A stretch of DNA of 64,000 bases from Scortum barcoo (Eukaryota > Chordata > Actinopteri > Centrarchiformes > Terapontidae). This document shows, piece by piece, positions 25,482 to 38,722 of this stretch. The notes beneath the pieces were generated by a model, which made no database searches, was not told the origin of the DNA, and saw nothing but the letters and a program-made list of their open reading frames with translations. The stretch spans positions 14,601,782 through 14,665,781 of the forward strand of contig CM041545.1 of assembly GCA_023238725.1 (NCBI GenBank). The letters run 5' to 3'. The position numbers and the translations under genes are program-made. Position 1 is the stretch's first letter. Every line of letters starts with the position of its first letter.

Positions 25482-28442
25482 CATATTATTATTATTCAGA
25501 CCAAGGGCAGGAGAGCAGGGTTGGATAGTAGGTTATAGTCTATAGGTTATAGTACTGAGTTAGAGGGATGGAAACACACAGTTGTATGCTAATAGCTAAG
25601 GTAACGTTCATCTTAATTTCACACCTAAAGGCAATTTAAATTCACCAATTAACCTTAGAGGCATTTATACGGATTGTGAGAGGAAACTGATACACACAGG
25701 ACGTAGACAGAGAGAACATACAAAATGCACCCAGAAAGGACTGGGGCTGTTTTAAATCCTGAACCTTCTTTATATGAGACCACAAATATAACCGCTAAAC
25801 CCACAGTCCTTTCCTGCGTCACATAATTTTGTATGTATTCCTACTCTCTTATGCTATGATTATTATGATACATTAAACTAAAATCTAATCTAAAATACAG
25901 TAATGAAATTATTGTGATACTCTTACACAATTAAATCAATTCACACAATAGTATTTTTTTCTGCTGGGATAATGGTTTAAATTGGCAGAATACATTTTTA
26001 GCATTATGTAACAACCAATTATATAGTACTGTAATTAATCATTTATTCAGTAACGTTCAGAACAAATCACTATATTTTTCCACATTGCACTGCGCAGTAA
26101 TCTGAATCCAATTTGATTTGGTCATTATGAAGTGCTGGTGTTTGTTAGTGAAGTGACTGTTAACAGTTAAAGAACTACAGTAGGTGGAGAGTGATGTATA
26201 AACTTTGATTTCATATGAGAACAGTTCAATTTTCAATTGTTTCACTGCTAGCATGTAATTTGTGTCATGGATTCTTCATACATAGTTACACACACTTTTA
26301 TGTAACTGATCGTTCATGGATAATAATAGCAGAGCTAAGGAGGAAAGAATAAAGCTGCACACTGACATTAGCACTGTCCTCCTATTGTCTTCATGCTGAT
26401 ACAGTGTTATTATAATGCCATGCTGAAGTCACTGAGAAACAAAAGCTAGGAAACCTCTGTAATTAAGAACTGATTAGAAAGTCATCTTACTGTGTTATTG
26501 TGAAAGCAGGGCAAAGATCCTGTTTAGAGACCCTGTAATGTTTTAACGGGTGAGGATATTTCAAAATCCACTATTCAGATCACATGACCAGCAGAAAATG
26601 AAGCTTCACTACAAGACTTACTCATGTCAAACAGGTCCTTCTGTGGGCTCTCTTTGGCTGCAGCTGCCATGCCCTTTGTCACATTTTCTGCCTCAGCCTG
26701 GAGTGCTGCGAGCACCTGGGCATCAATCTGCTGAGTGTTCACATACGCGGGCATCTCTCCTGTTTTTTGTGCCTGTCCTTTACTCTCGGGCAGACTGCTT
26801 ATATCAAATGATCCTACAGTAGACATTTGGAGAAACAACCAGAGCCACAGCACTGAACTGGTGAAACTCTTTAAACATGTCTTGTGTATTTAAGTTGTCA
26901 GAAGCCTGGATGTTCTTACCTTGTTGTATAAATATGGGCTTTCTTTCATCTCCCCAGTTTTCCCCACAGTGCCGCCCTTGGTAATATGTCTGATCTACTG
27001 AACCTGGACCCATCTGATGGCACACAGACACACAATTATCAGTTAAGATATGGAGTTGAAGTATCGAAAAGATTCAGTGGTCAGATTCAGTTCATTTTAC
27101 CTGGCATCCATCTGAATTCTGATTGGTCAGTCGGGTGTCGATGAAACCCCCAGGGGGCGGCATCTTGCCAGGGATGTTGTTATAATAAGGATGTTCGGCT
27201 GACTCCTCCTCTTCCTCTGTCCAAGGTAACTCCTCCATGTTTAATACCCTGAGGTAAAACATGGTTTGATCACCAAATTCAGTATTGTTTGTTTGTATGT
27301 GTTTCTGTGACTGTTAACATGTTTCAACTCACCTGTCATGTGTGGAGGACATTTTGCTTGAGGGACACTGCAGGTACTGCTGGAAGCGAAGGTCAAAGGC
27401 CTGGCCGATGGTGCTGATGACATCCTGGGCGAGCCCGTCAGAGCACTCCAGGATGTGACATGCTGACGAGGGGCAGAGCAACAGAATTTAATGAGCATTT
27501 TGCATGTGAGATATAAGACGCTCTTTAAAGTATTAAAGGAATAAACACCTACCTCTTCTGTTAACGGGGTCCTTTGCTACATAGGCAACATAATCTGTTG
27601 TGTCCTAAAGAAAACACATTACACATTACAATTGTTTGAATAATCTTCAACTACAATGATCATAATATTTTTTAACAACAGACCTTAATTTCTGGATAAA
27701 TCACAATTATTACACACTGAGTTTTAATAACAGTGACAGGAAAGCTAATATTCATACTTTCTAAATGTAGAATCACATATTGATTAAACAAAATTTGAAA
27801 ATTTAGTTATTAACAGTGTTTTTATGATCAAAGAGGGATAAACACATTTTAGAGCAGGTCTTTCATGAACAATATACAGTATGTTATTAAAAGTTATGAA
27901 TAATGCTTCTCCACACGGTAAAGACTGTGCTGCATGTTAGTGTGTTCTAAAAAGTCCCAATCAATAAAGATTATATCTGTAAGATAATTATAAATTGTTA
28001 AAAAATATGTTTTCATTGTATTAGTAAATCAATTTTCTTTGTTATGAATTAGTTTAGGTTTTCATTATTACAAGACATTGGCCACTGAGCTACTTACAGG
28101 GTCTCCACCTGATGCAAAGGAGATGGACTGCATGTGATGGTTGGCTATAATCTGTCAAGAGCAAAGTTATATGGTAAGTACGAGTGGAGTGAGCAGAAGT
28201 CTCTTTATACACACAGATAGATAAAATGCACATGATTTCACTCTACACACATTTTTACACACACATATGAACTTGAAAATGTATATTGGAATTTCTTTCA
28301 GAGCTGCCTTTACTCAATAATTCAAAAATAGCGGACTGTCTGGCATCAAACACACCGCAAGGCAGCGATATTGGACGCATTCAGCTCACAGCCTATAAAG
28401 GAAGAGTTTTGACAATCTAAAAAATACCCTTATATGCTTTCT

Positions 28443-28481
<39 letters not shown>

Positions 28482-29585
28482 GCTCACCTGGCTATCTCCA
28501 AAGCTAAAAAACATGCCTATCAACACATCTAACACTCACTATTTAACACTTTGTACCTTGCTTGTCTCACAGATATGCAAAAACAAAGAAGGTATGTTAA
28601 ATAAAAAAAAGGCCAATGCCCAGATCTGGATCTCAGTCACCAAAGCTGGTGCTTAAGATATCAGAAATGTTACTCTCTCTCATTTTAGTGACAATGTGGA
28701 AGGTAAGAATAGTTTTTTTTTTACTTTGGCACCATCTGCTGGCACTATCAAGAAGCAATGCGCCGTGAAACCACTGACCACCCCTGGCACAAATAATATT
28801 TTATTTTCCCTATAACTGGCTAAATATAGTGATGTGCATGGGGAAGGTCAAGTTGCCAACCTCCTCTGGAAACTGCAGCAGCATCTGGAGAGGTCATGCA
28901 CTTCCTCTTTTAACTGTTCTTTTATTACATAAACCTCTTTAAACAATCATTCTTAATTCTCTTTTTGAAAATAGATCACTTAAGTAAAGGCTAAAAATAA
29001 GGGTTTTTTTTATTGCATCAACCTAAATTTGGAAACAACTGTCTTATGATCAGTTCATCTGTTTTAGCTGCGGTGGAGATTCATTCTTGACCTCCGGAAC
29101 ACGCGCTGTATGTGCAGTGGCTATTCTGAAATGTCCACTTACTCAGCTATTTACTGAGCTCTTAAGTGCACCCCGTCGTCTTCTTCACTGATTCTTTTTT
29201 GGGTGTGTTGTGTGTTTGGGTGTGTCTCTGACCCTGTATTAGACACGTATGTGGCCGCTGCTGGGATTGTGCAGACTAATACAATTGTGCCACTATTTTC
29301 TTCAGCATCATAGTGGTATCATTTATTTTTATCACAAGTATGTGGCTCACAGAATCCCATAATGGTTTACAAGGGTTGCACACTGACCTGTTTGCCATCA
29401 GGGGTCATCAGGTTGAGGCTACTCGTGGAGATATTCAGGTTGATGGACATGCCAGCAAACTGCAGGTTGCTCTTCCCCAGTATGCTGGACAGAGCTTTGG
29501 ACGGTGGCTGAGAGGATCAGAGGACACAGACACAAATTAAACAAATTATAGCAACAAAGTCTTTTTAAGTTTTTTACTATATATA

Positions 29586-29630
<45 letters not shown>

Positions 29631-32600
29631 ATATAGCATATCTTAAAGGATTAATTCAACAGTTTTTTTTTTTTGGGGAAAAAAAGTTGCTTTCTTGCTG
29701 AGAGATAAAGGTCGATATCATTTTTTCAGGTCAGTCTGATAAATATGAAGCCAAAGTCAGCAACCTAGTTTGCAAACAGGGCTGCTTTAGGGTAGTTTAG
29801 CTTAGCATAAAGACTGGAAACAAGGGGGAAAAGGCTAGTCTGGCTCTGTCTAAAGGGAAGAGAATCCACCAACCAGCACCTATAAAGCTCTCAAATGGAC
29901 ATGTTACCGTATATCTCTGGGCACAGTGATTAAGATAACATAATCTCCCCTTGATACAGAAATTGGTTGTTTTTACACTTTGGTTTCTGCACAGATTAAA
30001 CAAACGAGACATAATTATTGAGGTTTAGAGGCACTGGTAAGCAGATTTTGTTACGTTTGGACAGAGCCAGTCTAGTTGTTTCCCCATGTTCCCCGTCTTT
30101 CTACTTAGCAAAGCTAGACAGCTGCTGATTGTACCCTTACGTTTACTAATTCTAATTCTACAAATAAGTCACTAAATGTGCTTCCCAAAATGTTGGACTA
30201 TTGCTTTAAGAGTATCAACAATTAAAGTGTAATTTCACCACTAGTAAATAAAAACAAAGGAAACATTATTAATCAATATTTGTATCAATTACAGTTTGTG
30301 CCACATAAATTTCTGCAAATAAAAAGGGGGATGTGAACTGTTGGATACTTAAAATACTGTTGTGAATGGCGATTTTGATGAAGAGAGGAACCGAAGAGGC
30401 CAGATAAAATTAGCCAACCCCATTCAAAATTCTTAGTGTGAAGCTGGTGTCACCATAGCGCGTTTGTCACACAGCCAAAATAACATTATCTTATATCTTA
30501 CATCTATTCTGAGAGAGAAACTAGTCGGCGCTGATTTTGTGTTATATACTCTTCCCTGACATTTGAACAAGCTCTGGAGAGCAGAGTAATGCTTCATTTC
30601 ACACCCCACATTCAGACACAGTCTCCTCACACACTGTGGACACACACCATGCACATGCACACACACACACACACACTAGCTCAGCCTCCTGATCACAGAT
30701 ATTGTGCACTATATGAGTCACTAAGCACTGTGCGCGGTGTGCAATGCATCGTGGGCTGGAGCTACGCCCACGCACATACAGTCCCATACCTCTTCATCTC
30801 TGTTCTCTCTCCTCAGCCTCTCTCTTCTCTAAGTACAGTCTCTCTCTCTCCCATCATTTCTTCCTCTCTCTATCTGTCTCCGTTTTTCCCTCTCTTTTTA
30901 CATGAGGGAAGGATGAGAGAGGAAGAGAACTTACAAAGGCGATGCTATATATAGAACGTGGAAGGGTAAATGAATATCTAATGCTGTTTCCTCTTTTTTT
31001 CCCTCTCTTTACTGTACCTTTCACTAACATTCATTTTCTCAGCTCTCTCAGTGTGGCCATCACTTCTCCCGTGATCACTCCATCTCCCTCCCTCCTTCCC
31101 TCTCTGTCCATCCATGTACCTTTCTCTTCCGCAGACCTCCTTTGGTCCCTGGAACAGCCTCACACACCAGGCTGATGGCTTCCCTAGAGGGAGGGCGAGA
31201 GGAGGATGAGGCCAAGATGGTGACCATAGATGGCTACAGAATCACACTTATTTTGGCATACAGTTAAAACCGTAATTACAGATACTATTCATGATTACGC
31301 ACTTTACCAGGACTGCAAAACAAAAAATATTTTGCTGCCTTAGAAGGAATGGGAGTCTACATCCATGCTAAAACTCTACAATAACACCATCACTTCTATT
31401 GTATTGTATATTCTATTGTATATTTGTACATATATTTGTGTATCTCTTCTAGCTGTATATTTTCTTAGATGTAAAATTTATATTTAATTGTTTATTGTTT
31501 CATTTCATATCTTATTAGTACTCTTGTACTATTATTTATTTCTGTATTTGTATTCTTTAATCTATTTTATTTGTTTACGTGTTTTTATTCCTGCTAATAT
31601 TCTTGAGCATTGTTTGTAGGGAGCAAGAGATTTAAGAATTTCATTGACAATGATTGCATGAGATGTTATTGTTGTGCAATAAATTCTTGAATCTTGAAAA
31701 AAAAAAAACCTTGCTGTGGCAATCCTAACATAGTGATGTTTAGCAGATATAATGTGTATTATGTACTATGGAGATGTCATTGGTCTTGCAGGTATATAGT
31801 CATAAACTAGTCTTAAACTAATTAAAATGTTGACCTGAATATGGCACCGGATGAAAAGGTTTTTATGGTTAAACTTGAGAGAGACGTTAGTGTCAAGACA
31901 TTTCATGATAATCTAACAGTTGTTGTAACATTTCACTTAAAGGGCAAAGTCTTTTCAGGGGATCACCAAATAGGGATTCATAACATATGTCACTGTAATC
32001 CATCCAGTTGTAGTTATAAACATGTTTCAGTCTGGACCAAAGTAGTGGACCAATCACCAGACACCCATTGAGCTACATCATAAGCTTAGGTAAACATTTT
32101 CTAAATTTAGGCTGTTCCTTGATCAGTTACCACAAAAGAAGCTAACTTAAGACATCAAAACATACCTTTGTCTCATAGTAGGATATTCCAGTTATGGTGA
32201 CTTGATGATGAGTTATGAGCTATACACACTTATATAGGGGTTGCTGTCAGACAGATTTTATTTTATGGCACACAAGCTGTTTTTTCTAATTGTTATGTTA
32301 TAATCTAATAAATCAATTAGTTGTACTGGCAGTATTTTTTCTCTTCTGTTAAACCTTTGCATAGTCTGACCTGAGAATTACTGGGCTACTCAGGAACCCC
32401 TGGGAAAGAAAATGTTGGCTGGGTGTACAGTGAGTGCAAATGAATGGAGGATAAAACATAACACTAATCAAATTATAATGATATAAAATAAAGAACAACA
32501 ACAACAACAAATGAACAAATACACTTTAAAGCTGAAAATGATGTATTCATAGAACGCCTGAGCACTACAGGTTGTTTCACATAAAATGAAATCGCCTTGG

Positions 32601-35600
32601 CCACAAGAGACCTGAGTCAAGATTCAATATGCAGTGCAGAGTGTTTTATATGGTGCCATGGGGAATATTGCAAATGCACTGCACCTCTTTAAACCGTATC
32701 TGATATACAGTGTTACACATCGCAGAGTGAAATCTAAAACTGTCTTTAAGATGTGAAGCGAACCGTTTTATCTGACCTGTGCTATAATTTTTATGTTAAA
32801 GATGGCAATAATGTGGACTGAGTAGCGGCAGCAGGTGAAGCTGTTTTGATGCAGACAAGTCAAAGTCCCCTCTGAGACAAAGTGAATATTGGTTTTGGGA
32901 CAGAAAGAAAAACGTTCATTTCTGTCTCTTTTCTACCTGGATAAATCACGCACAGCAGTGGGTTCTTTTAGAAAAAGAAAAAAACTAATAATAGCAGCAG
33001 CATGAGACACAGCTTTCTTTTCCAGTTTGTCTGTCTTTCTTGTTCACTATCTCTTTATTTTTATTAGAAACAGAAACAGAAACAGACACAGGGAGAGAGT
33101 GAGAGACTACCGCTGTGTGGCCTTGCAAGCTAACGTTAGTCTGGACTGACTTCAGGAAGTCAAGCATAAAAGTGGACATGACACAAACCGATTCAGCATT
33201 GGCCTTTGCCTCAACTGCACATTGGTCAATGATTTCAAAGATCACAGAAAAGAGTCACAGAAAATTCCATGCAAACAATTTGTGATAACACGCACCCTAA
33301 ATGTACTTTAAATATATATAGTATCAAAAATCTTGTCACATTTTTCTGTGTTTTTTTATTAGAGGGTGTGGATTGCAGATAGATAACTAATAACACTGAG
33401 AACTACTGTTTCTACTAAATTACATTAATTAATTACTAAAGGGAGTTATGATATTAGACATTTTGGGCACAGACAACAACTCAGAGGCAATTTTCTTTCA
33501 TTTCATTTACTTAAAAGACTTTCACTAACCAATTTGAGATTATAATACAAGTTTTACTAATGATGCAATAAATTCAATTTCTGCACATGTTAAACGTTCT
33601 ACATTAATTGCTGCCATCACTTAATATGTCACAGTACCTTTGAGTCTCTAATAATAAAATTAGTTCTTGCAAACATACTTAGCATATCATTAACAAGCTA
33701 TGTTTTTTATGTTTAGTTTAGTGTTTTAGGTTTAGTGTTAAGTTCAATGATCTAATGTTTTAGATGTGGATTCAACTGGTGTGCATCCAAGAAAAAACAT
33801 GCAGGAGAAAAAGTTGAGGCCAGTTTAATGTGTTTTTTGATGGAAAAGTAACTAACTTGTGTCTTAAAACTCCAAATATCAACAGAAAGGTTATAACAAA
33901 ACAGACAAATCTGAGTTCAGATTGACCTTTAATTTCTTTTAATTGAATTTTTTGTTATTGTACTTGTTGTAGAAGGCCTAATATTTTTTATACAAGATAC
34001 ACTCCATTTCAAATTAAATAGTGTTTTCAAACATTTTCAAACATGAAGATGAATATGTGGTGCCTATGCCCATGCAAGACCTTTACGGTTTAATTTTCTC
34101 TGAGTTTAAAGTGATGCCACTTCATTGTACTGTACAGAATAAATGGTGTTGAAATTTTTAAGAGCTGTATTACCATGCTTTCTGCATTAGAATCCAAACA
34201 TTGAATGAGATTTCACATTTCAAATCATCCCACATATTAATAAAGCTTTTCACTTTAAATAGTTTACAGTGAAACCAAAAGTCAAGACATTTAAGCCCTG
34301 ATGTAATATTTTGTATGAGATTTTTCAATAAAGCTTAAATACTGCAACATCAGAAATGACTCTGTGAAGTTAACAATTACACAGAGCTGAGGAGATCTAG
34401 TCAAAAAACCATGAACATACCTTGTAATTTGTGATCTTGTAGTAAAATCCAGGGATCTCATTGACCGAAGGACTTCTATACAGCCCAGATACTGGAAAGC
34501 AAAAACAAAAAGCCTGTGTGAAATACATGTTCGATAATATGTCAAAAGTAACATTCGGAGTTTCATGCTCACCATATCATCATGAATAAGTTATTATTTT
34601 TATGATTATTATGTCAATGTATAGGTGACACAACCACCTCCATGTTGGAAACAATACTTCTGTTATAAACGTGCTGCCTATCTCCTTGAACTTATACTCT
34701 CAGTAAAATGTTAAATCTTCTTTAAACCTTTTACATTTTTTTAGACTTACTATGATTCTTTTATCTTATATAATACGATATTTTAAATAAGAGCAAATGA
34801 TAAACATATATCTTTCACAATATGGCTACTGATATTGCTCTAAAATGAACTCTGGAAGCTTTAGTTTAATTTTAGTTTTAAATCTAGCTACATAAATACA
34901 GCACTAATATCCATTGTATTTATAAATCAAATACGTTGCCTAAAGTGATTTGCTAAAGAATTAGTAATACTGGTTGGGCTCCATGATGAGAGCTACAACA
35001 TGAAAACTGGCCCAGAGGCATCAGAGGTTTAGGATCAACTTAACCTGCCATATAGTGGGTTAGTATTAGGACTTATTTTGTCGTGGTAAAAGACACTGAT
35101 TTCATGTGATTCTGGATTCTGGCTCAACCGAACCAGCAAAAGGTACTTTGGGTAGTTTTTTACCACTAGTAGCGTTAGAGAACACTGTTTCTGTAAGCGA
35201 GTCCTCGATCTGTTTGTACCTTGTGCGCGTGCATGAGGACACATACGGCATGTCCAAGAGTGGGCGGCGGTGGAATACTCTTTCCTGTTGCCAGTACTAA
35301 ACAACGCTTTGACCATGATACTTGCAAACATGAATGTAAACAATGCGTTTAATTCAACTGACATCAAGGTTACATACAATAAACTTTGATAAGAAAGACT
35401 GAAAAAATTAGCTTATTTGTTTCCAATAAAACTGTGAATTGCTAATCTAACTTTTTGGAATATCCAACAGTCCTATGATAAACAAAAAACTAGTTATTTA
35501 AAATGTCTCCTGCACAAAAGGGTGATCCACACTGTTAATTACAGTAAATCCTACTTGAATTCTCTTCTGCTTGTCTTCAGCAACAGTTCTGTAGAAGAAA

Positions 35601-38600
35601 AACTACGCGGAAGTTGATAATGTCGCCCTATGACACAGACAAAAAATACCCCTGTCATAGAAATCGATCTCTTTCTGGTTAGTTCATCATTATTAATTAG
35701 TGTCACAGGATGTGCTGTCTTTGAGTGGGTCACTGCATTTAATATCCAGTCTGCAGAAAACACACTGAATACACTTCCCTTCCATAAGCACTACACTGAT
35801 CTTAGAAAAGGACGCGAGGAATGTGACTGAATATTAAATTGTTCGTTTCAGCTATCATCCTTTCATCCCCACCTTCATCTGCTCGTGTGTGTGTGTAAAT
35901 AAGAGTCGCCAGCAAATGTGTTTCTATAGTCCTGCTGGTTCATGGTTTTCTACTTTCTAGTTAAAAATAGAAACATCCAGCAGAAGTCTGACACAAAGTT
36001 GATGCACAAGTTGGGAAGAAAACTTATGGCTTGTTCAAAGTGAAACTGCGTCAAGGTGTTACTATGCCACATGAGGTGACTGTAGTCATCCCATCCCATA
36101 AACCTGTCTTCAGCACCTACTCACATTACAACACCTCCCTCTGATTAATATTGCACAGACCGGGAACATTTTGTGCTGACGAGTTCCTATCGTTATCAGA
36201 ATCACATTCATAATCTGGCTGTAAACAAAGTAGACATCCAGACACACTAAATGTTTCTATTTCCACTCCGGCTCTGAAAGAAGTTATTGGAATCATAACT
36301 TTCATAATATGAGGCCCTCTCCTCTCTCCAGTGAGCGCTTTGCAGCTGCCAGCAAACAAATAGAATTTTGTCATGACGTTTGCAGATTTTTTAACGTCAT
36401 CTACTTTTAGACTTGGTGAGTTTGAAGTGCACGATTCCGCTGGGCCAAAAATATATCAAACGGTTCTAAAATTGGTAGAGAGCTATTCTGAGCTTCATAT
36501 GACGACATTTTTCTCTCATGCTGTACAACAAACAAGTACATGGTTCAAACAGTAAAAGTGAACTTCAAATGAAAATCCACGGGAGGCACTGAAAAGCCCA
36601 TAAATGTTCTTATTCAATAGCACAACTTGCACAACAAAACTACAGACACATACAAAGTACTGGCTTTATAACAAGCCAAGACCTTACATATCATACATCA
36701 TACAGTTGGATGCACCTATTGTAAGTTGCTTTGGGGAAATGCTTCAGCTAAATAAATGGAATTTAATGGAGCTGTTGTTGTTTTAAGCAAATTTTGCCTA
36801 AGGACAAAATGTGAACTAAATGTGTGTTTTTCTTTGCATGGACACAAAGCTACCATGGGCTAAAAGTGCGAGTGTAAACAGTGTCACTGTCAATCAATGT
36901 CCCCTTAGAGTAATGGTGCATGATGTGCGAGGAGTGACCACATGACGCTAATTAAAAGTGCTGCAAGCATAACACCACGTTGAACTGAATACATGCAGGA
37001 CTCAAACCACAGGAAAGGCAGAGGGTGGGGGATGGGGTACAGACTGGACCCATTTCCTCTCTCACAGTGTGGATGCTTTCAGCAGCATTGACTGGACAAA
37101 TAAGCGCTCCCGTCCTTAATGCAGTTAATGGAATGTCACGCTGGTCAGAGATACTGTGGGCTTTGTTCAGGCAAGTTGTAGTAGGTGTCATATGATGGCA
37201 ATCATACCGTGTAACTTGATTTGAATATAACGCATTTCGCCTGGTAATGCTGTCCAGTATGCTTGTTCAGTCCCCTGAAACTAAATGTAACTTTTTGTTT
37301 AGCGTGCTAGATGAATAAAGAAAGACAAGAATATTATGTGTTCAGGGTAATGCACACTTTACTGCTACGTTTCAGTGAAAATGGTTTGTTCCAATTTTCA
37401 TTCACTTTACACCTTCAAGAGCCATCACTCCTCATGCTTGTGACTCATTGCTGGCATGATGACATTCACAGCTCTCGTAGTTGTGCGCCAACTTGTGCTC
37501 CCTTATATAATGTATGATGGCTGAACAACATTAATGCGAGATACGGATACGATGAGACAAACATGCACTGCGTGTCTTTTTTTTTTTTTTTGTCTTTTCC
37601 TATTCCACCATTTCACCTATCTCCGAGCTAAAACAGCCATACGGCTCATTGAGATGCACAATGTACAGAAATAACACATCACCATGGTTACAAAAGCATA
37701 AAGCCGCGGCTCCACATACACAAGACGAGACAGAAATACCGTATAAACTGAAATGTTTCCAGCATCCACAAAATGGCACTGTGTTTTTGTTTTCCCATCG
37801 CAGGTTTTTCCTCTACTTTTCCCCATTGCTGACCTTCTCTATTTCCTGAATTATTCAATGTCTATTTTCTGGTCGCTGCTCTTTCACTCAGCCTTCTGCC
37901 AACCTACATACACCCACTCAAGGGCATGTAGTGATGTGTTGATGAAACTACATTATCCCTCGTTTATCCCCCCCTTGCAGGTAGCTACGCTTGAGTCATT
38001 GAAAGAAAAGAAAGAATGGGTGAAGAATGGAAAAGAGGGAGAGGAAAAAAACAAAACAGAGGGGAGATGAAGAAACCACCAACCTTCACAATGTATGTCA
38101 CTCCTGGACCAGAGATCTTCTCGCTCGAGTGTAGCCATCCTCTGGAGGGTTTGCTCACCAATCCGCCGCCTCCACCTGGATTCCAGTCCTCTCTGCCGGG
38201 CTGGAGCTCGTCCAGCCTGCTCTTCTTGCTCATGCTGACGGCTGGCTCCAGCTGTGAGCAGGGGGTTGAATGGGAGGCCAAGCTGCACAGAGAGCCGCCC
38301 ACACCAGAGGCTGCTGCTGCCGCTGCTGTCGCCGCACTGGGGCTCGGGCCACCGGAGCTGCCTGAGCTTGATCCCCCACCCACCTGCAGCTTAGACACAG
38401 CCAGGTCCTTGACAGCTGAGGGCAGACCCTTGATGCCCAGCAAGCTGCCTGAGTTGCTGAATTTCAGGCTGGACACCTTGTTGATGAGGGTACAGAGGGT
38501 GGTGCCTCCATCTTCCAGGTGGTCAGAGCCGTGGCCGGTGGGGGTGCTGGAACCAGTGGTGGTGGAGGAGGGCTGAACCTCGGTCGGGGGTGTGTAAGAT

Positions 38601-38722
38601 GTCTCGGCTGTAGACTGGGGGGTGGCCGAGACCTTGGGGTTCATGGACAGGCCGTGGAGAAGCTCATCGACGGATGTTACTGACTCATTCCTGAAGCGGT
38701 TGTATTTGGTACGGTGAAGCAT
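23272..38722 (-). CDS. shc3: shc3: Shc adaptor protein (PTB-CH1-SH2), complete in 12 coding exons
   Basis: Neuronal-type Shc adaptor linking phosphorylated receptors to Grb2/Ras. Coding exons in transcript order: 38084-38722, 34421-34491, 31120-31183, 29388-29507, 28098-28151, 27553-27604, 27333-27462, 27101-27248, 26920-27013, 26622-26813, 23574-23899, 23272-23400. They sum to 2019 nt (672 aa plus stop) with every splice phase agreeing. The ATG at 38722 gives MLHRTKYNRFRNESVTSVDE, matching the SHC3 start; the frame stays open 15 codons further upstream. Order: a low-complexity N-terminus with a poly-Ala run, PTB domain (YLGCIEVLRSMRSLDF, IIANHHM, YVAYVAKDP, CHILEC), CH1 region with the Grb2-site tyrosines HPYYN (398/399) and PAYVN (481), the DLFDMKPFEDA motif, and SH2 domain (W577 to about 668; FLVR 597-600 with the phosphotyrosine-binding Arg). 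Length is longer than human SHC3 (594 aa), mainly in exon 1. Neighbour order with s1pr3 matches human. Confidence 0.95.
24274..24575. mobile_element. MITE-like element with short terminal inverted repeats
   Basis: The left end TTTAAAGGTAACCTATGAAG and the reverse complement of the right end (GTTAAAGGTGCCCTGTGGAG) match at about 15 of 20 positions, bracketing about 300 bases without coding potential in shc3 intron 10. This fits a non-autonomous DNA transposon; the family was not identified. Confidence 0.5.
25436..25496. repeat. (TTA)n microsatellite in shc3 intron 10
   Basis: About 19 ATT units with one CATATT interruption near its end. Confidence 0.95.
25618..25812 (-). mobile_element. Degraded copy of the SINE-like repeat
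   Basis: Shares, in the same order, GGCAATTTA, CACCAATTAACCT, GAGAGGAAACT, GAGAGAACATACAAA and CACCCAGAAAGG with the copy at 11330-11622, at much lower identity. It is an old insertion in shc3 intron 10. Confidence 0.6.
28447..28478. repeat. (GA)n microsatellite in shc3 intron 4
   Basis: Sixteen perfect AG units. Confidence 0.95.
29588..29628. repeat. (TA)n microsatellite in shc3 intron 3
   Basis: About 20 TA units directly beside the MITE-like element at 29642. Confidence 0.95.
29642..30210. mobile_element. Teleost-type MITE in shc3 intron 3
   Basis: The left end reads CTTAAAGGATTAATTCAACA. The right end, reverse-complemented, reads CTTAAAGCAATAGTCCAACA. These form clear terminal inverted repeats around about 570 bases. 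The interior contains TAGCTTAGCATAAAGACTGG and CTAGTCTGGCTCTGTC, words I recognise from a widespread teleost repeat. No transposase is encoded. Confidence 0.7.
30651..30677. repeat. (CA)n microsatellite in shc3 intron 3
   Basis: About ten CA units, preceded by a looser CA-rich stretch from 30597. Confidence 0.9.
31380..31708 (+). mobile_element. Probable non-LTR retrotransposon 3' end
   Basis: A T-rich, coding-free segment ends GAATTTCATTGACAATG...CAATAAATTCTTGAATCTTG and then a poly-A run of 12. This layout (stop-rich 3' UTR, AATAAA, A tail) is typical of fish LINE tails. There is no reverse transcriptase frame, so it is at most a 5'-truncated copy, in shc3 intron 2 between exons 31120-31183 and 34421-34491. 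Confidence 0.45.
34492..38083 (-). other. shc3: shc3 intron 1
   Basis: 3.6 kb, AT-rich. Short open frames (for example near 35035, 35551 and 36126) show no motif or splice support. A poly-T run is at about 37577-37592. No transposon protein seen. Confidence 0.7.
38084..38722 (-). CDS. shc3: shc3 coding exon 1 (extended N-terminal region)
   Basis: 213 codons ending in GPGVTYIVK just before donor AAG|GTTGGT. Between the conserved start and GPGVTY are Ser/Thr/Gly/Pro-rich segments and a GPSPSAATAAAAAASG stretch. Two short islands, around LCTLINKVSSLKFSNSG and SKKSRLDELQPG, look more conserved. This is the GC-rich, compositionally distinct part of the gene. Confidence 0.9.
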
